64,000 bases of DNA from Enterococcus larvae (GCF_017830045.1 NZ_JAEDXU010000003.1:1-64000); one strand, 5' to 3'; positions 1 through 11,831 are shown, counted from the stretch's first letter. Program-made: numbers and translations. Notes: generated from the sequence alone by a model not told the origin.

Positions 1-108
1 CTCTTTCTCGGTGAGTGCAAGCACTCGGTGAGAAAGAAGCGTTCGACTTGCATGTATTAGGCACGCCGCCAGCGTTCGTCCTGAGCCAGGATCAAACTCT
101 CATAAAAA
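1..108 (-). rRNA. 16S ribosomal RNA, 5' end only (partial)
   Basis: The reverse complement near position 100 carries the universal 16S 5' signature AGAGTTTGATCCTGGCTCAG. The V1 hairpin follows toward position 1 (AAGCGTTCGACTTGCATG on the plus strand, then a GAGTGCTTGCACTC-type loop), as in Enterococcus relatives of E. faecalis. Only the first ~108 nt are present and the gene runs off the left edge. The mature 5' end is estimated from the conserved start of the family, so it may be off by a few bases. The gene is transcribed leftward, in line with the genes upstream of it. Confidence 0.97.
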
Positions 109-184
109 GTTTAAACTTGACAGTCTTGCGACTGTTACGCTCATAGTTGTTTGCTAGCATATTGCTTGCTTGTTAAATGTTTGT

Positions 185-204
185 TGTTTTGAACGAATTC
201 AAAA
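185..204 (-). other. rRNA leader hairpin with UUCG tetraloop
   Basis: In the transcript direction the sequence GTTTTGAA-TTCG-TTCAAAAC forms a perfect 8-bp stem closed by a TTCG loop, about 80 nt upstream of the mature 16S 5' end. It lies downstream of all three promoters, so every precursor would contain it. A role in leader folding, processing or antitermination is inference; no clear boxA was identified. Confidence 0.55.
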
Positions 205-279
205 CATCCTACACATTTGGTTTGTCTTACTTTGTTCAGTTTTCAAAGGTCTACTTATTTGCCTTGCAGCAACTTTTAT

Positions 280-308
280 ATCATACCAGAGTTCTGATTT
301 GATGTCAA
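280..308 (-). promoter_or_regulatory. rrn promoter, proximal of three
   Basis: On the minus strand TTGACA is followed by 17 nt and TATGAT, a near-consensus sigma-A promoter about 170 nt upstream of the mature 16S end. It is the nearest of three promoters with the same 17-nt spacing. Confidence 0.75.
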
Positions 309-379
309 CTCTTTTTTTGAAGAAGTTGAAGTTTTTTTCTGCTTGGCTGTTGTCGTATCTATTTCATAACAACTGTTTC

Positions 380-408
380 AGTTTATCAACTTTTTTGTTA
401 TTTGTCAA
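380..408 (-). promoter_or_regulatory. rrn promoter, middle of three
   Basis: On the minus strand TTGACA is followed by 17 nt and TAAACT. The -35 is a perfect consensus and the -10 a fair match. It is placed 100 bp upstream of the proximal promoter. Confidence 0.65.
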
Positions 409-494
409 CAACTTTATTGTTGATTCTGAAAGTTTTTTTGTTTCTTTCAGTTGTTATTCTATACGCTTGTCGCCATGTCTTAGCGACATGTAAT

Positions 495-523
495 AATATA
501 CCAATTTTCGGTCCGCAGGTCAA
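495..523 (-). promoter_or_regulatory. rrn promoter, distal of three
   Basis: On the minus strand TTGACC is followed by 17 nt and TATATT. A short GTCGC/GCGAC hairpin lies just downstream, near the expected transcript start (469-487). This is the outermost of three tandem promoters between the lysS terminator and the rRNA. Confidence 0.65.
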
Positions 524-663
524 TCGAAAAATAGCTTTTTTATCAACTTTTTTTCATTACCGATTGTTTATCAGTTTTGTGATTTTATTGTTCGTATTTC
601 CATCGGTTTCAACGCATGTTTATCATATCTTTGTTCGATAGCTGGTACTACTTCATTATCTTT

Positions 664-713
664 TAAAAAGAAAGAGGATGAACTCCTCGATAATTTAAGG
701 GTCCATCCTCTTT
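664..713 (-). terminator. Rho-independent terminator after lysS
   Basis: A 10-bp inverted repeat AAAGAGGATG / CATCCTCTTT (671-680 and 704-713) is followed on the minus strand by CTTTTTAAAA. It sits directly downstream of the lysS stop and separates lysS from the rRNA promoters. Confidence 0.85.
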
Positions 714-724
714 TATTTTGATTA

Positions 725-2320
<1,596 letters not shown>

Positions 2321-2422
2321 CTATATATCCAGTTAGATTATTCCTTCTATACAAAGAGCCTTTTTTATCAACAAGATGAACAAAGGGATGCTACTATGCG
2401 CATCTTCATTTGATGGGATTCT

Positions 2423-3418
2423 CTAAATCACTTCTTCGATTTCTTTAGAGGATACTTTTCCTACGAAGCTATCCATCAAATCAACAATCTCCTTTTGAGT
2501 ATCTGCCTGATTGATTGCTACTTTGACTTTTGCTGCTCTCGGAATCCCTTTTAAATAGTAGGAAGCATGCTGACGAAATTCTCTTGCGGCAACCGATTCC
2601 CCCTTAAGGTCTACTAAGCGCTGTAAATGAACTTTCGCTGTTTCTACTTTATCAAACGGTGTTGGCTCGGGAATTAGCTCACCGGTTTCCAAATAATGTT
2701 GTGTTCGATGGATCATCCATGGATTCCCTAATGCTGCTCGACCGATCATCACACCATCAGCTCCAACATAGTCCAGCATTCTTTTCGCGTCCTCTGGCGT
2801 ACGGACATCCCCATTTCCCATAAACGGAATGGTCAAATGACTTTTTACTTCTTTCAGGATATCCCAGTTCGCTTTTCCTTCATACATCTGTACACGCGTA
2901 CGACCGTGCATTGCAATTGCAGCTGCACCGCCTTTTTCTGCGGCTAATGCATTTTCAACAGCAAATACGTGTTCATCATCCCAACCAATACGCATTTTGA
3001 CAGTTACCGGCATATCCACTGCAGAGGTTACCGCCTGGACCATCTCATGAACCTTATTTGGATCAAGCAGCCATTTTGCTCCGGCTTCCGCTTTGATTAC
3101 TTTATTTACAGGACAGCCCATATTGATGTCAATGATATCTGCTTCTGTATGTTCTTGTACAAATTGAGCCGCTTCAACCAAGGTATCCTTATCGCCGCCA
3201 AAAATCTGAAGGCTCAATGGATGCTCTCTTTCATCGATATACAGCATTTCCAACGTTTTCTTATTTCTAAAATGGATGCCTTTGTCGCTGATCATCTCAC
3301 AAACAACCAGACCGGCTCCAAATTCTTTCACAGTCACACGAAACGCAGCGTTGGTAATCCCAGCCATGGGTGCAACGACTACGCGATTCGGGATCTCTAC
3401 ATTACCTATTTTCCACAT
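2423..3418 (-). CDS. dusB: tRNA-dihydrouridine synthase DusB
   Basis: This FMN-dependent enzyme reduces uridine to dihydrouridine in the D-loop of tRNAs. The 331-aa length is typical. A TIM-barrel N-terminal half carries the flavin-site motif APMAGITN (about 16-23) and the active-site cysteine in NMGCPVNK (C102). The MHGRTR motif follows, with a helical C-terminal tRNA-binding domain. The gene starts 2 nt after the hslO stop, so the two are almost certainly cotranscribed. The ftsH-hslO-dusB-lysS-rRNA order is the known enterococcal arrangement. DusB is the usual Firmicutes assignment; DusA/C-type specificity cannot be excluded from sequence alone. Confidence 0.95.
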   Translation of the reverse strand: MWKIGNVEIPNRVVVAPMAGITNAAFRVTVKEFGAGLVVCEMISDKGIHFRNKKTLEMLYIDEREHPLSLQIFGGDKDTLVEAAQFVQEHTEADIIDINMGCPVNKVIKAEAGAKWLLDPNKVHEMVQAVTSAVDMPVTVKMRIGWDDEHVFAVENALAAEKGGAAAIAMHGRTRVQMYEGKANWDILKEVKSHLTIPFMGNGDVRTPEDAKRMLDYVGADGVMIGRAALGNPWMIHRTQHYLETGELIPEPTPFDKVETAKVHLQRLVDLKGESVAAREFRQHASYYLKGIPRAAKVKVAINQADTQKEIVDLMDSFVGKVSSKEIEEVI

Positions 3419-3420
3419 CG

Positions 3421-4326
3421 TTATTCCTCACGACCTTTTAATGTATTTTGTAGTGCTTCTTCTCTCAGCTCAATCAGATCTTCTTCACTATACTGGTACT
3501 TATTGCCGCAGAATTGGCAGACTGCTTCCGCCCCATGATCTTCTTCGATCATCGCATTGATTTCATCTAACCCAACAGCAATGATTGCTGTACCAAATTT
3601 TTCCTTAGAGCAATCGCATTTGAATTGAACAGGCATTTTTTCAAGGATTTCTACTTCTCCTTCGCCCAATAAACGTTCTAAAATCTGTTCAGGCGCTTCG
3701 CCTTCTTCCAACAAGCGTGAAACCATCGGCACTTCCAATAAACGCTTTTCGATAAAGTCGATCGTCTGCTCATCTGCTCCTGGCATCACTTGAATCATGA
3801 ATCCTCCAGCAGCTTTGACAGTGTCATCTGTATCTACAAGCACACTCAACCCAATGGCTGATGGCGTTTGTTCTGACACAGCCATAAAGTATGTAAAGTC
3901 TTCGCCTATTTCTCCGGAAACAATTGGTGTTTGACCAGAAAAAGTTTCTTTCAAGCCAAGATCTTTGATAACAGTGAACACACCGACATCACCTACAGCA
4001 CCTCGAACGTCGATTTTGCCGCTGTCATTCAACTTCAAACTCACATGGGGATTCTTGATGTAGCCTTTGACATCTCCTTTGCCGTTGCTGTCAACGATGA
4101 TCGCTCCAGCTGGTCCATTTCCCTGAACCTTGACTGTCAGCTTGTCTTCACCCTTCAGGGTTGCTCCAAGTAATAGCCCTCCCACCATAGTTCTACCTAA
4201 GGCAGCTGTTGATGAGCTCCATGTATCATGTCTTTGCTGTGCTTCAGCAATTGTATTTGTTGCACAAAGAGCGTATGCCCTTATTGATCCTTTATAACAA
4301 AGTGCTTTTACTAAATAATCTTCCAT
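3421..4326 (-). CDS. hslO: Redox-regulated molecular chaperone Hsp33
   Basis: Hsp33 is a cytosolic holdase. It is inactive when a C-terminal cysteine quartet binds zinc, and it is activated when oxidation (for example by hypochlorite) forms disulfides. The C-terminal CDC and CQFC motifs, about 30 residues apart, form that zinc switch. The N-terminal domain reads as the family through [16 protein letters not shown] and [14 protein letters not shown] use the ATG at 4326 (protein begins [11 protein letters not shown], as in relatives). An ATG three codons upstream lies only 2 nt from the GAGG ribosome-binding site, so it is less likely. The gene lies between ftsH and dusB. Its own promoter, if any, would be in 4327-4487, after the ftsH terminator. 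Confidence 0.95.
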   Translation of the reverse strand: MEDYLVKALCYKGSIRAYALCATNTIAEAQQRHDTWSSSTAALGRTMVGGLLLGATLKGEDKLTVKVQGNGPAGAIIVDSNGKGDVKGYIKNPHVSLKLNDSGKIDVRGAVGDVGVFTVIKDLGLKETFSGQTPIVSGEIGEDFTYFMAVSEQTPSAIGLSVLVDTDDTVKAAGGFMIQVMPGADEQTIDFIEKRLLEVPMVSRLLEEGEAPEQILERLLGEGEVEILEKMPVQFKCDCSKEKFGTAIIAVGLDEINAMIEEDHGAEAVCQFCGNKYQYSEEDLIELREEALQNTLKGREE

Positions 4327-4485
4327 TGTTTTCATTTCCTCTTCTTCCGTGCTTTTTCACTCATTAGATAATACTAGGAATCGGTCGTTTTTTCAACTAA
4401 ATAATTCCAACTGAGTAAGTTCCTGTTTCAATAGACAGTATCCCTTTTATGCTATGTAAATGCTTAAACTTCTATTTAATGATAG

Positions 4486-4521
4486 AAAAACAGTTGCGAA
4501 ACGTTCATTTCGCAACTGTTT
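4486..4521 (-). terminator. Rho-independent terminator after ftsH
   Basis: The perfect 14-bp stem AAACAGTTGCGAAA / TTTCGCAACTGTTT with a 6-nt loop is followed on the minus strand by TTTTTC. It lies just downstream of the ftsH stop. Confidence 0.92.
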
Positions 4522-4528
4522 ATTGTTC

Positions 4529-6688
4529 TTATTTGTAACGATCGTCAAAATTTTCACGTTCGTTGTCAGATTTCTCAGAAGAGTCCTCTTCGTCCTTCTT
4601 ATCAAGCTGAACTTTCTTTTCAGTATCATCAGCTTCAGTTTTTACTTCTTCTGCTTCTGATTCAAGTTCTTGTTTGACTTCGTCAAAATTTTGTTTTTCT
4701 TCGGCTTGTTTTTGTGCGTCTTTTTCTTCTAATGCACGTTTAGCCTCTTCAAATGTCTGTGCTTTCTCACTTGGGAACTCGCTAGCGCTGCCAGCAGGCA
4801 TTTCCCCAGTTTCAAACAGAGATTTGATTGCTTTTGCATCCAGTGTTTCATATTCTAAAAGCATTTCAGCAATCAGTTTATGTTTATCACGATGCGTTTC
4901 AATGATTTCACGAGCTTTCTCATGTGCTTCCATCAGTAAGTTACGAACCTCCTGATCGATTTCAAATGCTACTTGCTCTGAGTAAGCTTTTGTCTGTCCA
5001 TAATCACGACCGACAAAGACTTGGTGGTTTCCTTCATATTGAACTGGTCCAAGCTTATCGCTCATTCCATATTCAGTGACCATGCTGCGGGCTAATCCAG
5101 TAGCCTGTTCAAAGTCATTAGAAGCTCCAGTAGACTGAACACCGAAGACGATTTCTTCAGCAGTACGTCCGCCCAGTAGGCCAACCAATTGTTCGAACAT
5201 GTCTTCTTTGGTCATCAGGAATTGATCTTCCTTCGGTAAGGCGATCATATATCCTCCGGCACGACCACGAGGGATGATTGTTACTTTATGAACGACACGT
5301 GCGCGGCTTAGTACTAAACCAACGATTGTATGTCCAGCTTCATGGTAAGCAACCATTTCACGTTCTTTCTTATTGATCACGCGGTCTTTCTTAGCAGGAC
5401 CTGCAATCACGCGATCTTCTGCTTCATCAATATCGGAAGCATCAATCTTCTTCTTGTTTCTTCTAGCGGCAACAAGTGCTGCCTCATTCAAGACGTTCTC
5501 AAGATCGGCACCGGCAAAACCAGGTGTTTGTTGAGCAACGACTTTCAAATCAACGTCATCAGCCAAAGGCTTGTTACGAGCATGAACTTTCAGAATCGCT
5601 TCACGGCCCTTAACATCTGGACGTCCAACTAAAATCTGACGGTCAAAACGTCCTGGGCGAAGTAACGCTGCATCCAAAACATCTGAACGGTTTGTTGCGG
5701 CAATAACGATAACACCCTCATTACCATCGAACCCATCCATTTCAACCAATAATTGGTTCAATGTTTGTTCGCGTTCATCATGTCCGCCGCCCATTCCAGC
5801 GCCACGTTGACGACCAACGGCATCGATTTCATCAATAAAGATGATAGATGGTGCATTTTTCTTAGCTGTTTCAAATAAATCACGAACACGGCTGGCACCA
5901 ACACCGACGAACATTTCTACGAATTCAGAACCTGAAATAGAGTAGAATGGTACGCCTGCTTCACCAGCCACTGCTTTAGCAAGCAATGTTTTACCAGTTC
6001 CCGGAGGTCCTTCTAAAAGTACACCGGCTGGAATACGAGCACCTAGCTCAACGAAGCGACGAGGATCTTTCAAGAACTCAACAACTTCTACAAGCTCTTG
6101 TTTCTCTTCTTCTGCACCCGCTACATCTGTAAAGCGGACTTTGCTGGCTGTTTTGTCGGCCTCTTTTGCTTTGGATTTACCAAAGTTCATCACACGACCG
6201 CCGCCGCTGCCTCCGCCGCCTTGTTGCCCCATCATCATGTAGAACATGAAGAATAGTAAGACAATTGGCAGGAAGCTGAAGATCAATGAAATCCATGTTC
6301 CGCTTGTAGATTGTTCCTTAACGGATACTTTCACTTCATTCTTCTGTGCTGTATTTTGTATCTCAGTTAGTGTTGTATCACTTGGCAGAACAATCGTAGA
6401 AAATTTCGTCGTTGTCACCTCTGAGCTTCCCCATAGAGACAATCCCGTTTCATTTTCAATCTTTTGTTCTTTTTTGTATTCCCCGACAATCTTGAATACA
6501 CCATTTGTCGGCTGAATCGTCATTTCCTTGATTTCTCCACTATCAAGCTGCTGTTTAAAAGTAGAGTACTCGATATCAGGCGATTGGGAGCTGTTGTTTC
6601 CGAAGATGAAGCTTCCAACCATGATCATCGCTAAAATGACTAATACATAATATAGGCCATTTCTCATGCCGCCACCTTTTTTATTCAT
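4529..6688 (-). CDS. ftsH: ATP-dependent zinc metalloprotease FtsH
   Basis: This membrane-anchored AAA+ protease degrades misfolded membrane proteins and short-lived regulators. The 719-aa product has a TM helix (about 12-29), an extracytoplasmic domain, a second TM (about 133-153) and a glycine-rich linker. The AAA module has Walker A GPPGTGKT (227-234), Walker [10 protein letters not shown] and the SRH region [18 protein letters not shown]. The zinc protease site is HEAGH. An acidic, Glu/Lys-rich tail of about 70 residues ends the protein. AGGAGG stands 6 nt before the ATG. The 93-nt gap to hpt may hold a promoter, but I could not assign one convincingly. Confidence 0.97.
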   Translation of the reverse strand: MNKKGGGMRNGLYYVLVILAMIMVGSFIFGNNSSQSPDIEYSTFKQQLDSGEIKEMTIQPTNGVFKIVGEYKKEQKIENETGLSLWGSSEVTTTKFSTIVLPSDTTLTEIQNTAQKNEVKVSVKEQSTSGTWISLIFSFLPIVLLFFMFYMMMGQQGGGGSGGGRVMNFGKSKAKEADKTASKVRFTDVAGAEEEKQELVEVVEFLKDPRRFVELGARIPAGVLLEGPPGTGKTLLAKAVAGEAGVPFYSISGSEFVEMFVGVGASRVRDLFETAKKNAPSIIFIDEIDAVGRQRGAGMGGGHDEREQTLNQLLVEMDGFDGNEGVIVIAATNRSDVLDAALLRPGRFDRQILVGRPDVKGREAILKVHARNKPLADDVDLKVVAQQTPGFAGADLENVLNEAALVAARRNKKKIDASDIDEAEDRVIAGPAKKDRVINKKEREMVAYHEAGHTIVGLVLSRARVVHKVTIIPRGRAGGYMIALPKEDQFLMTKEDMFEQLVGLLGGRTAEEIVFGVQSTGASNDFEQATGLARSMVTEYGMSDKLGPVQYEGNHQVFVGRDYGQTKAYSEQVAFEIDQEVRNLLMEAHEKAREIIETHRDKHKLIAEMLLEYETLDAKAIKSLFETGEMPAGSASEFPSEKAQTFEEAKRALEEKDAQKQAEEKQNFDEVKQELESEAEEVKTEADDTEKKVQLDKKDEEDSSEKSDNERENFDDRYK

Positions 6689-6781
6689 GTCTGTCCTCCT
6701 AGCTTGTTTAAACTATTCACATTTTTTTGTCTTATCAATTCTGACCTTTATATTGTAACATAACTATTTCAAAGAGAGATA

Positions 6782-7327
6782 TTATTTTGATTCGTACACT
6801 TCCGGCTTCAATACACCTACATATGGAAGGTTTCGATAAGACTCTGCGTAGTCCAATCCATAGCCTACGACAAACTCATTAGGAATGTTGAATCCTACAT
6901 AGTCTGCATCGATATCTACTACACGTCCCTCAGGCTTATCCAAAAATGTAACGATTTTTACAGATGCTGCTTTTCTGTATTTAAACAGGTCAACAAGATA
7001 CGCCAAAGTTCGTCCGCTGTCGATGATATCTTCAACGATCAAAATATGACGGCCTTCTACATTTGTATCCAAATCTTTGACGATCTTCACTTCTCCTGAA
7101 GAAACGGTTGCATTCCCATAGCTTGATACGGCCATGAAATCCATTTCCAAATGCGTATCCATTTCACGCACAATATCCGCAAGAAAAGGAACGGCACCCT
7201 TCAAAATCCCAATAACCAGAGGACTGTTGTCCTTATAGTCTTCTGTTAATTGTTTTCCAAGCTCCGCAGTTTTTTCAGCGATCTGTTCTTTTGTAATCAA
7301 AATGTCTTTAATATCTTTCTCTAGCAT
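6782..7327 (-). CDS. hpt: Hypoxanthine phosphoribosyltransferase
   Basis: This purine salvage enzyme converts hypoxanthine (and guanine) plus PRPP to IMP/GMP. The 181-aa protein has the type I PRTase PRPP loop [14 protein letters not shown] (about 95-108) with the acidic pair, and the flexible-loop region near MAVSSYG. It starts 18 nt downstream of tilS with GAGGAG before its ATG. The tilS-hpt-ftsH order is one of the most conserved clusters of Firmicutes, and in Bacillus TilS and HprT also regulate ftsH. Whether that holds here is inference. Confidence 0.96.
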   Translation of the reverse strand: MLEKDIKDILITKEQIAEKTAELGKQLTEDYKDNSPLVIGILKGAVPFLADIVREMDTHLEMDFMAVSSYGNATVSSGEVKIVKDLDTNVEGRHILIVEDIIDSGRTLAYLVDLFKYRKAASVKIVTFLDKPEGRVVDIDADYVGFNIPNEFVVGYGLDYAESYRNLPYVGVLKPEVYESK

Positions 7328-7345
7328 GATGCTCTCCTCTCAAGT

Positions 7346-8725
7346 TTACTCCCCTGTTTTATAAAGGAGTCTGTAGTGTATTTTATCAGTTTCTGCGGGA
7401 ATACTCAAATAGGAATTTGCAAATTGAGGGACCCATAGAATCTCGTTTCGATCAGTCAAAATGACCCATGCTTTTTCCCTTGAAGAATTCGGTATTTTTT
7501 TATCGATAAAAAGTCGGTTAAGTCGTTTGGTCAACACTGGTGTCAATGCAATTCTGTCACCATCATTCCTATGCCTGATTTTTAACGGCAGACTACTTTC
7601 ACCAGAAACTAAACGTTCCTCCTGCTCCCAGGCTTGAACGACTTCTGGCTCTGCAACTGGTTCATCCCATCGACTCAGACTGATCCACTCTTTCTCAGAA
7701 AGAAATACCCCTTCTCCGACATTTAGCGTATAGCTATCAGCCTGCACAAGCTGCGGCTGTATCAAAAGTACTGTGTCGTATTCCTTTATGAAGCGCCAGC
7801 CCTTTTCAAGAGTGACTGTTTTCTGGGGAGCGGAGCGTCTAAGGACAGCATAAAGATTATCAAACTGCTCCTGATTAAACGCTACCCCTTTTTCAACTAG
7901 TGTTTCGTATAAAAACAGCTGTAAAAAGAAGTATTGAAAGCTCCGGCTCTCTTTTTGAAACGCTCTTAGGTCAAGCTGCCAGCCAGTATCGATTTTCGTT
8001 ACCCATTCTCTGTATTTAGCAGTCGTCATTTCCTGTATCAGTTCGTCAGCCAAGGTTATTTGCCGGCTAAAGGACGACACATGCTCAAGAAAATTACTGT
8101 TTTCTTCTTTTAGATAAGGAACGACATGATGCCGGATACGATTTCTAAAATACGTGTCTGAATGATTCGAGCTATCTTCAAAATACACAATATTCTGTTG
8201 TTTGGCGAATGCTTTCAGCTCATCTTTAGAAAAAATCAATAAAGGTCGAATCAACCTGCCGGCCCCAAATGATCGTTTTGCTCTTATTCCCGACAGACTT
8301 CGCAACACACTGCCTCTAGTCAGCCGCATAAGAATCGTCTCAGCCTGATCATCCATATGGTGTGCAGTCATCAAGGTGTCATATGAATATTCCTCCATGA
8401 TTCTTGTAAAAAAAGAATACCTAAACTTTCTTGCACGAACTTCGAGATTACCGGAGGTTTGGTTTTCCAGCCAGCGTTCAGAATAGAAGAACAGATCATT
8501 TTCTTTGCAAAACGCTTCAAGATAGCGTTCCTCCTCTTCTGACTCCGGACGCAGCTGATGGTTAACATGAACAACACCAAGTGTACATTCTGCTTTATCA
8601 GCTACAGCACGCATCAAAGAAAGCAGAACCATCGAGTCGATCCCGCCTGAAACAGCTAAAAGGATGCGGTCACCTTTATGCCAATATTCTTTTTGTTGTC
8701 CGATTCGATAAAGCTTATCCAGCAA
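7346..8725 (-). CDS. tilS: tRNA(Ile)-lysidine synthase TilS
   Basis: TilS attaches lysine to C34 of the CAU-anticodon tRNA-Ile, switching its codon from AUG to AUA. This is essential in most bacteria. The 459-aa protein has the N-type ATP pyrophosphatase P-loop LLAVSGGIDS (about 22-31), the AHHMDDQAET motif, the middle TilS substrate domain and the C-terminal lysidine-synthetase domain (KIPNSSREKAWV region). The start is a TTG at 8725 with AGGAGTGAG 4-8 nt upstream; no better ATG lies nearby. It heads the tilS-hpt-ftsH part of the cluster after the terminator of the S1-domain gene. Confidence 0.95.
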   Translation of the reverse strand: MLDKLYRIGQQKEYWHKGDRILLAVSGGIDSMVLLSLMRAVADKAECTLGVVHVNHQLRPESEEEERYLEAFCKENDLFFYSERWLENQTSGNLEVRARKFRYSFFTRIMEEYSYDTLMTAHHMDDQAETILMRLTRGSVLRSLSGIRAKRSFGAGRLIRPLLIFSKDELKAFAKQQNIVYFEDSSNHSDTYFRNRIRHHVVPYLKEENSNFLEHVSSFSRQITLADELIQEMTTAKYREWVTKIDTGWQLDLRAFQKESRSFQYFFLQLFLYETLVEKGVAFNQEQFDNLYAVLRRSAPQKTVTLEKGWRFIKEYDTVLLIQPQLVQADSYTLNVGEGVFLSEKEWISLSRWDEPVAEPEVVQAWEQEERLVSGESSLPLKIRHRNDGDRIALTPVLTKRLNRLFIDKKIPNSSREKAWVILTDRNEILWVPQFANSYLSIPAETDKIHYRLLYKTGE

Positions 8726-8820
8726 TTTTACTCACTCCTAAATTGGCAGCATACGGCTTTTCGGTTTGCCCACTTACGTTCCGCACTTATCAAGCGTACA
8801 CAGCTTCTTTTTTTCTTACA

Positions 8821-8865
8821 CTTTTGAGAATACTCAAAAGGCCGGGAGTTTGAATTCCCAGCCTT
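8821..8865 (-). terminator. Double hairpin, terminator-like, after S1-domain gene
   Basis: Two adjacent hairpins follow the S1-domain gene: AAGGCTGGGA / TCCCGGCCTT (one G-U pair) and then the perfect CTTTTGAG-TATT-CTCAAAAG. The first leads into TTTTGAG, a weak U tract that is also the arm of the second, so this may be a partial terminator that lets some transcription through to tilS. Confidence 0.6.
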
Positions 8866-8877
8866 GAATCATTTTCT

Positions 8878-9384
8878 TTAGTTACGGCGTCCGCCTCGTC
8901 CGCCTCGTTTACCTTCGGTGTTTCTTCGTAATGAAGATAAGCGGTCATCACTATCTTTTAAAAATGAGCTCATCAATGAATCAAAATCCTGCCCGCCGTG
9001 CGCATTATTATTGTTCGTTGGTTTGTTGAACTGTTTTTTAGGTGCAGCGTGATATCCTCTGTCACGGTTGTCCTGTGAACCACGATTGTCGCGATTGTCT
9101 TGTTGATTGTTTGTGCGGCGTTGGAAATTATTCTTAGGTGCTTCCGGATTATCCTGTGCCTTGCGGATAGATAAACCAACTTTCCCATCATCGCCTACAG
9201 AAGTGACTTTAACAGTAACCTCGTCTCCTACAGTTAGTATCTCGTTGATATCTTTTACGAAACCATTTGATACTTCACTGATATGGACTAATCCTGTTTT
9301 TCCTCCTCCTAGATCGATAAAGGCCCCAAAATTAGTAATTCCTGACACTTTTCCCGGCAGTTTTGCTCCTACTTCGATTGACAT
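8878..9384 (-). CDS. S1-domain RNA-binding protein (YabR family)
   Basis: The 168-aa protein has one N-terminal S1 RNA-binding domain (about 1-72: PGKVSGITNFGAFIDL, then GLVHISEVSNGFVKDI). A low-complexity tail rich in Asn, Gln, Arg and Asp ends in an RGG-type stretch (KRGGRGGRRN), itself likely to bind RNA. It corresponds by position to Bacillus yabR, directly after divIC. Its exact role is unknown; related S1 proteins bind the ribosome or mRNA. The repetitive tail is probably disordered. Confidence 0.88.
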   Translation of the reverse strand: MSIEVGAKLPGKVSGITNFGAFIDLGGGKTGLVHISEVSNGFVKDINEILTVGDEVTVKVTSVGDDGKVGLSIRKAQDNPEAPKNNFQRRTNNQQDNRDNRGSQDNRDRGYHAAPKKQFNKPTNNNNAHGGQDFDSLMSSFLKDSDDRLSSLRRNTEGKRGGRGGRRN

Positions 9385-9441
9385 AAAAAATGTGATCCTC
9401 CTATTTTCACCCTAAAATTATTATATACAGCTGATATCTGA

Positions 9442-9912
9442 TCATTCACCAGATGTTTCAGACTGTGATTGACTCTCTTCTGTTGTAGTCTGTGTTGTTT
9501 CTCTATTTCCACTAATGGCCGATCCTAAATCAGGTACAGGGTAAATCTGCTCGCCTTCTTTAGAAACATAGTAACGGGCTCTTGCCAGTTTTGCTACGTA
9601 ATTGTTGTCTTTAAGTAAGGCAACATCCTGTTCCAGCTTTTCCAGCTTCTTATCCATCTCAGCTGACTCAGCGACAACTTCCGCCTTTTGCTCCTTAAAG
9701 GAATTCAACTCATTGTAGTCCTTCATAAGCTCAAAAGCTGAAATCGAAAATATGACAATGCCTATTAAAAAAATGACTGCTAATCGACGACGTTTGAAAA
9801 TCAGCTGCTTCTGCTGTTTTTGATACTCAGCATACTGCTCTTTGGTATACTCGTTATTCAGCGCAGCGATCTTATTCTTTTTTCCCATCTCTTTCGCTTC
9901 ACTCGCTTTCAT
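9442..9912 (-). CDS. divIC: Cell-division protein DivIC (FtsB-like)
   Basis: DivIC is a bitopic divisome component that works with FtsL and DivIB in septal peptidoglycan synthesis. The 156-aa protein has a basic cytoplasmic segment, one TM helix (about 44-61, LAVIFLIGIVIFSISAFEL) and an extracellular coiled coil (about 72-105). The conserved ARARYYVSKEGEQIYPVPD motif of the family follows. The start is uncertain: ATG at 9912 lacks a clear ribosome-binding site, and an in-frame ATG at 9888 (MGKKNKIAAL) is a reasonable alternative. Synteny with rqcP and the S1 gene supports the assignment. Confidence 0.92.
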   Translation of the reverse strand: MKASEAKEMGKKNKIAALNNEYTKEQYAEYQKQQKQLIFKRRRLAVIFLIGIVIFSISAFELMKDYNELNSFKEQKAEVVAESAEMDKKLEKLEQDVALLKDNNYVAKLARARYYVSKEGEQIYPVPDLGSAISGNRETTQTTTEESQSQSETSGE

Positions 9913-9955
9913 ATGTCCGCTTTATTATACCAACATCTGCAAAGGTTGTCTAATC

Positions 9956-10225
9956 TTAATCGTCGGAATTGTCAACTCTTGTTTCAGATATGATTTGATA
10001 CATTTTTTCTGCATCTTCTTTTTTCGTTGAATCATGCAGCTCTTTTACTTCTATTTCCAAAATCTTATTACCGAAACGGATCTTGACTTGATCTCCAATT
10101 TTTACAGTACTGGAAGATTTTGCCAGGACACCGTTGATTTGAATCCGCCCTTTATCAGCGACTTCTTTAGCTACAGCTCTTCTTTTTATGATGCGTGATA
10201 CTTTTAAAAATTTATCTAAACGCAT
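9956..10225 (-). CDS. rqcP: S4-domain RNA-binding protein RqcP
   Basis: This small 89-aa protein consists mostly of an S4 RNA-binding domain ([16 protein letters not shown] through [11 protein letters not shown]). In Bacillus the ortholog (YabO/RqcP) works with RqcH on stalled 50S subunits to add C-terminal alanine tails that mark nascent chains for degradation. It lies 4 nt after the flippase gene and before divIC, as in Bacillus. An HslR-type heat-shock label is the older name for the same fold. Confidence 0.9.
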   Translation of the reverse strand: MRLDKFLKVSRIIKRRAVAKEVADKGRIQINGVLAKSSSTVKIGDQVKIRFGNKILEIEVKELHDSTKKEDAEKMYQIISETRVDNSDD

Positions 10226-10229
10226 GGTT

Positions 10230-11816
10230 TCACCTCTTCTTCATTCGTAAAATTCTCTTTCCAAATGGAACCATCAGCCATTCTCTGACAGTAAACAGCC
10301 GCAGTTGAACAATGGCGAAAAGAAATACTGTCATTCCAATGGCAACACCTGCTATGGCAAATAGCAAGGCTTGTCCACGATGATTCACTACTCCAACTAT
10401 CATAGACAGAAACCCTTGATAAATCAATAGGGCAACGATCATTATTCCTAAACTTGCCAATAATTTTTTTAAAAATCCTTGTTCAATCCAAAACCGATTC
10501 AGTTCTTTCTCTGCCGTTACGATCAATCCAATCAACGTGATGATTAGAGAAATGATTGTCGACAGACTTGCCCCAGCCGTTCCCAAGCTTTGCGTCATCG
10601 GGCTGGTCAACAGTACCTTCCCAAGCAAACCAAGTCCGGCAGCAATAAATGCCGTCTTAAAATTATTTTGACTTTGCAAGATACTTTGATAAGCCTGAAT
10701 GATTGCCATCAGAGCAATTGCAAAAACATAGATACCCAGCACGCCGTTTCCCTGATAATCTTTGAACAACGCAAAATTTATATAAGGAAGCAACAAGAGT
10801 AACCCTACAGAGGCTGCTGCGGCAACCGTTGTTGTCAGACGTAAAAACATTCTTGAAGCTGTAATAAACTGTTGTTTCTGTTTGCTGACAAAGTACTTCG
10901 TCAAAGCAGGTAGGAACGTCGAGCTTAGCGCCAATGCAACAACCAGTCCTAATTGAACCAACGGCTGGCCGCGATCATACACACCTTTGTCCACCTTCGC
11001 CGCATGATCTGTCAAACCTGAAAGAACCAGAGAATTCTTGACGAAGAAGGAATCAACTAACTGGAAAATAATCAGGAATGCGCTATAGAGCGATACCAAG
11101 CCGCCTTCTATAAATAAGCGATAGAAAAGTGTTCGTCCTTCTTTGTCTATCTGCCATTGAAGAAAATAAGCGGAGCTGCCCGGCTGGATTTTCCGATCAT
11201 AGTACCACAAAATCGCAACTGCCGACAAACCACCTAAAACAGCACCGCCCATCGCAGCCGTTCCGGTTTTGTACGCATTCCAATGGAATACCTGGTAACA
11301 AGCAGCGGCTGCTAAAATCACACCCACGCGGATCAGCTGCTCCAGTACCTGAGAAACTGCACTAGGAGTCATTAACAAATGTCCCTGAAAATTCCCGCGA
11401 TAACAGGATAAAATTGGAACAAGCAAAAATGTGAACGACACAACTTTGATCAACGGAGATAGATTACTATCCCCCATCAAACCTGCCAGCCAGTCACTCC
11501 CTAAGAAGAAAAAGACAAAACCGGATATTCCCATCAGTGCTATAAAGGGGAATAAGCGCTGCATCACCTGTTTTTTCCCGCTGACTGATTCCTGCTCAGC
11601 AACGATTTTCGAAATAAACTGAGGAAGACCAGACAATGCCAGCGTCATCGCAATCCCATAAATAGGATAGACCTGCTGATACACATAGAAGCCTTCGTCA
11701 CCAACCAAGTTCTGAAAAGGAACCCTATAAACAGCGCTCAAAAGTTTCGCTATAAATGAAGCCACTGTAAGTACAAGTGCCCCTTGAAGCATCGTTCGAA
11801 GCTCTTTTTGCGCCAT
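10230..11816 (-). CDS. MurJ/SpoVB-family polysaccharide flippase (YabM-like)
   Basis: This 528-aa polytopic membrane protein has about 14 predicted TM helices and belongs to the MATE/MVF superfamily. The N-terminus ([35 protein letters not shown]) is typical of the SpoVB/MurJ branch, which moves lipid-linked cell-wall precursors across the membrane. By position it matches Bacillus yabM. AGGAGGAATCAAT precedes its ATG. Whether it flips lipid II or another undecaprenyl-linked glycan is not decidable here. Confidence 0.88.
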   Translation of the reverse strand: MAQKELRTMLQGALVLTVASFIAKLLSAVYRVPFQNLVGDEGFYVYQQVYPIYGIAMTLALSGLPQFISKIVAEQESVSGKKQVMQRLFPFIALMGISGFVFFFLGSDWLAGLMGDSNLSPLIKVVSFTFLLVPILSCYRGNFQGHLLMTPSAVSQVLEQLIRVGVILAAAACYQVFHWNAYKTGTAAMGGAVLGGLSAVAILWYYDRKIQPGSSAYFLQWQIDKEGRTLFYRLFIEGGLVSLYSAFLIIFQLVDSFFVKNSLVLSGLTDHAAKVDKGVYDRGQPLVQLGLVVALALSSTFLPALTKYFVSKQKQQFITASRMFLRLTTTVAAAASVGLLLLLPYINFALFKDYQGNGVLGIYVFAIALMAIIQAYQSILQSQNNFKTAFIAAGLGLLGKVLLTSPMTQSLGTAGASLSTIISLIITLIGLIVTAEKELNRFWIEQGFLKKLLASLGIMIVALLIYQGFLSMIVGVVNHRGQALLFAIAGVAIGMTVFLFAIVQLRLFTVREWLMVPFGKRILRMKKR

Positions 11817-11831
11817 ATTGATTCCTCCTGT

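Noticed and set aside
170-641. Two small reading frames on the plus strand upstream of the rRNA
   Set aside because: They are antisense to the rRNA leader, AT-rich, hydrophobic by composition and lack ribosome-binding sites.
8740-8820. tRNA-like sequence between tilS and the S1-domain gene
   Set aside because: No cloverleaf with T-loop GTTCRA and acceptor pairing could be built.
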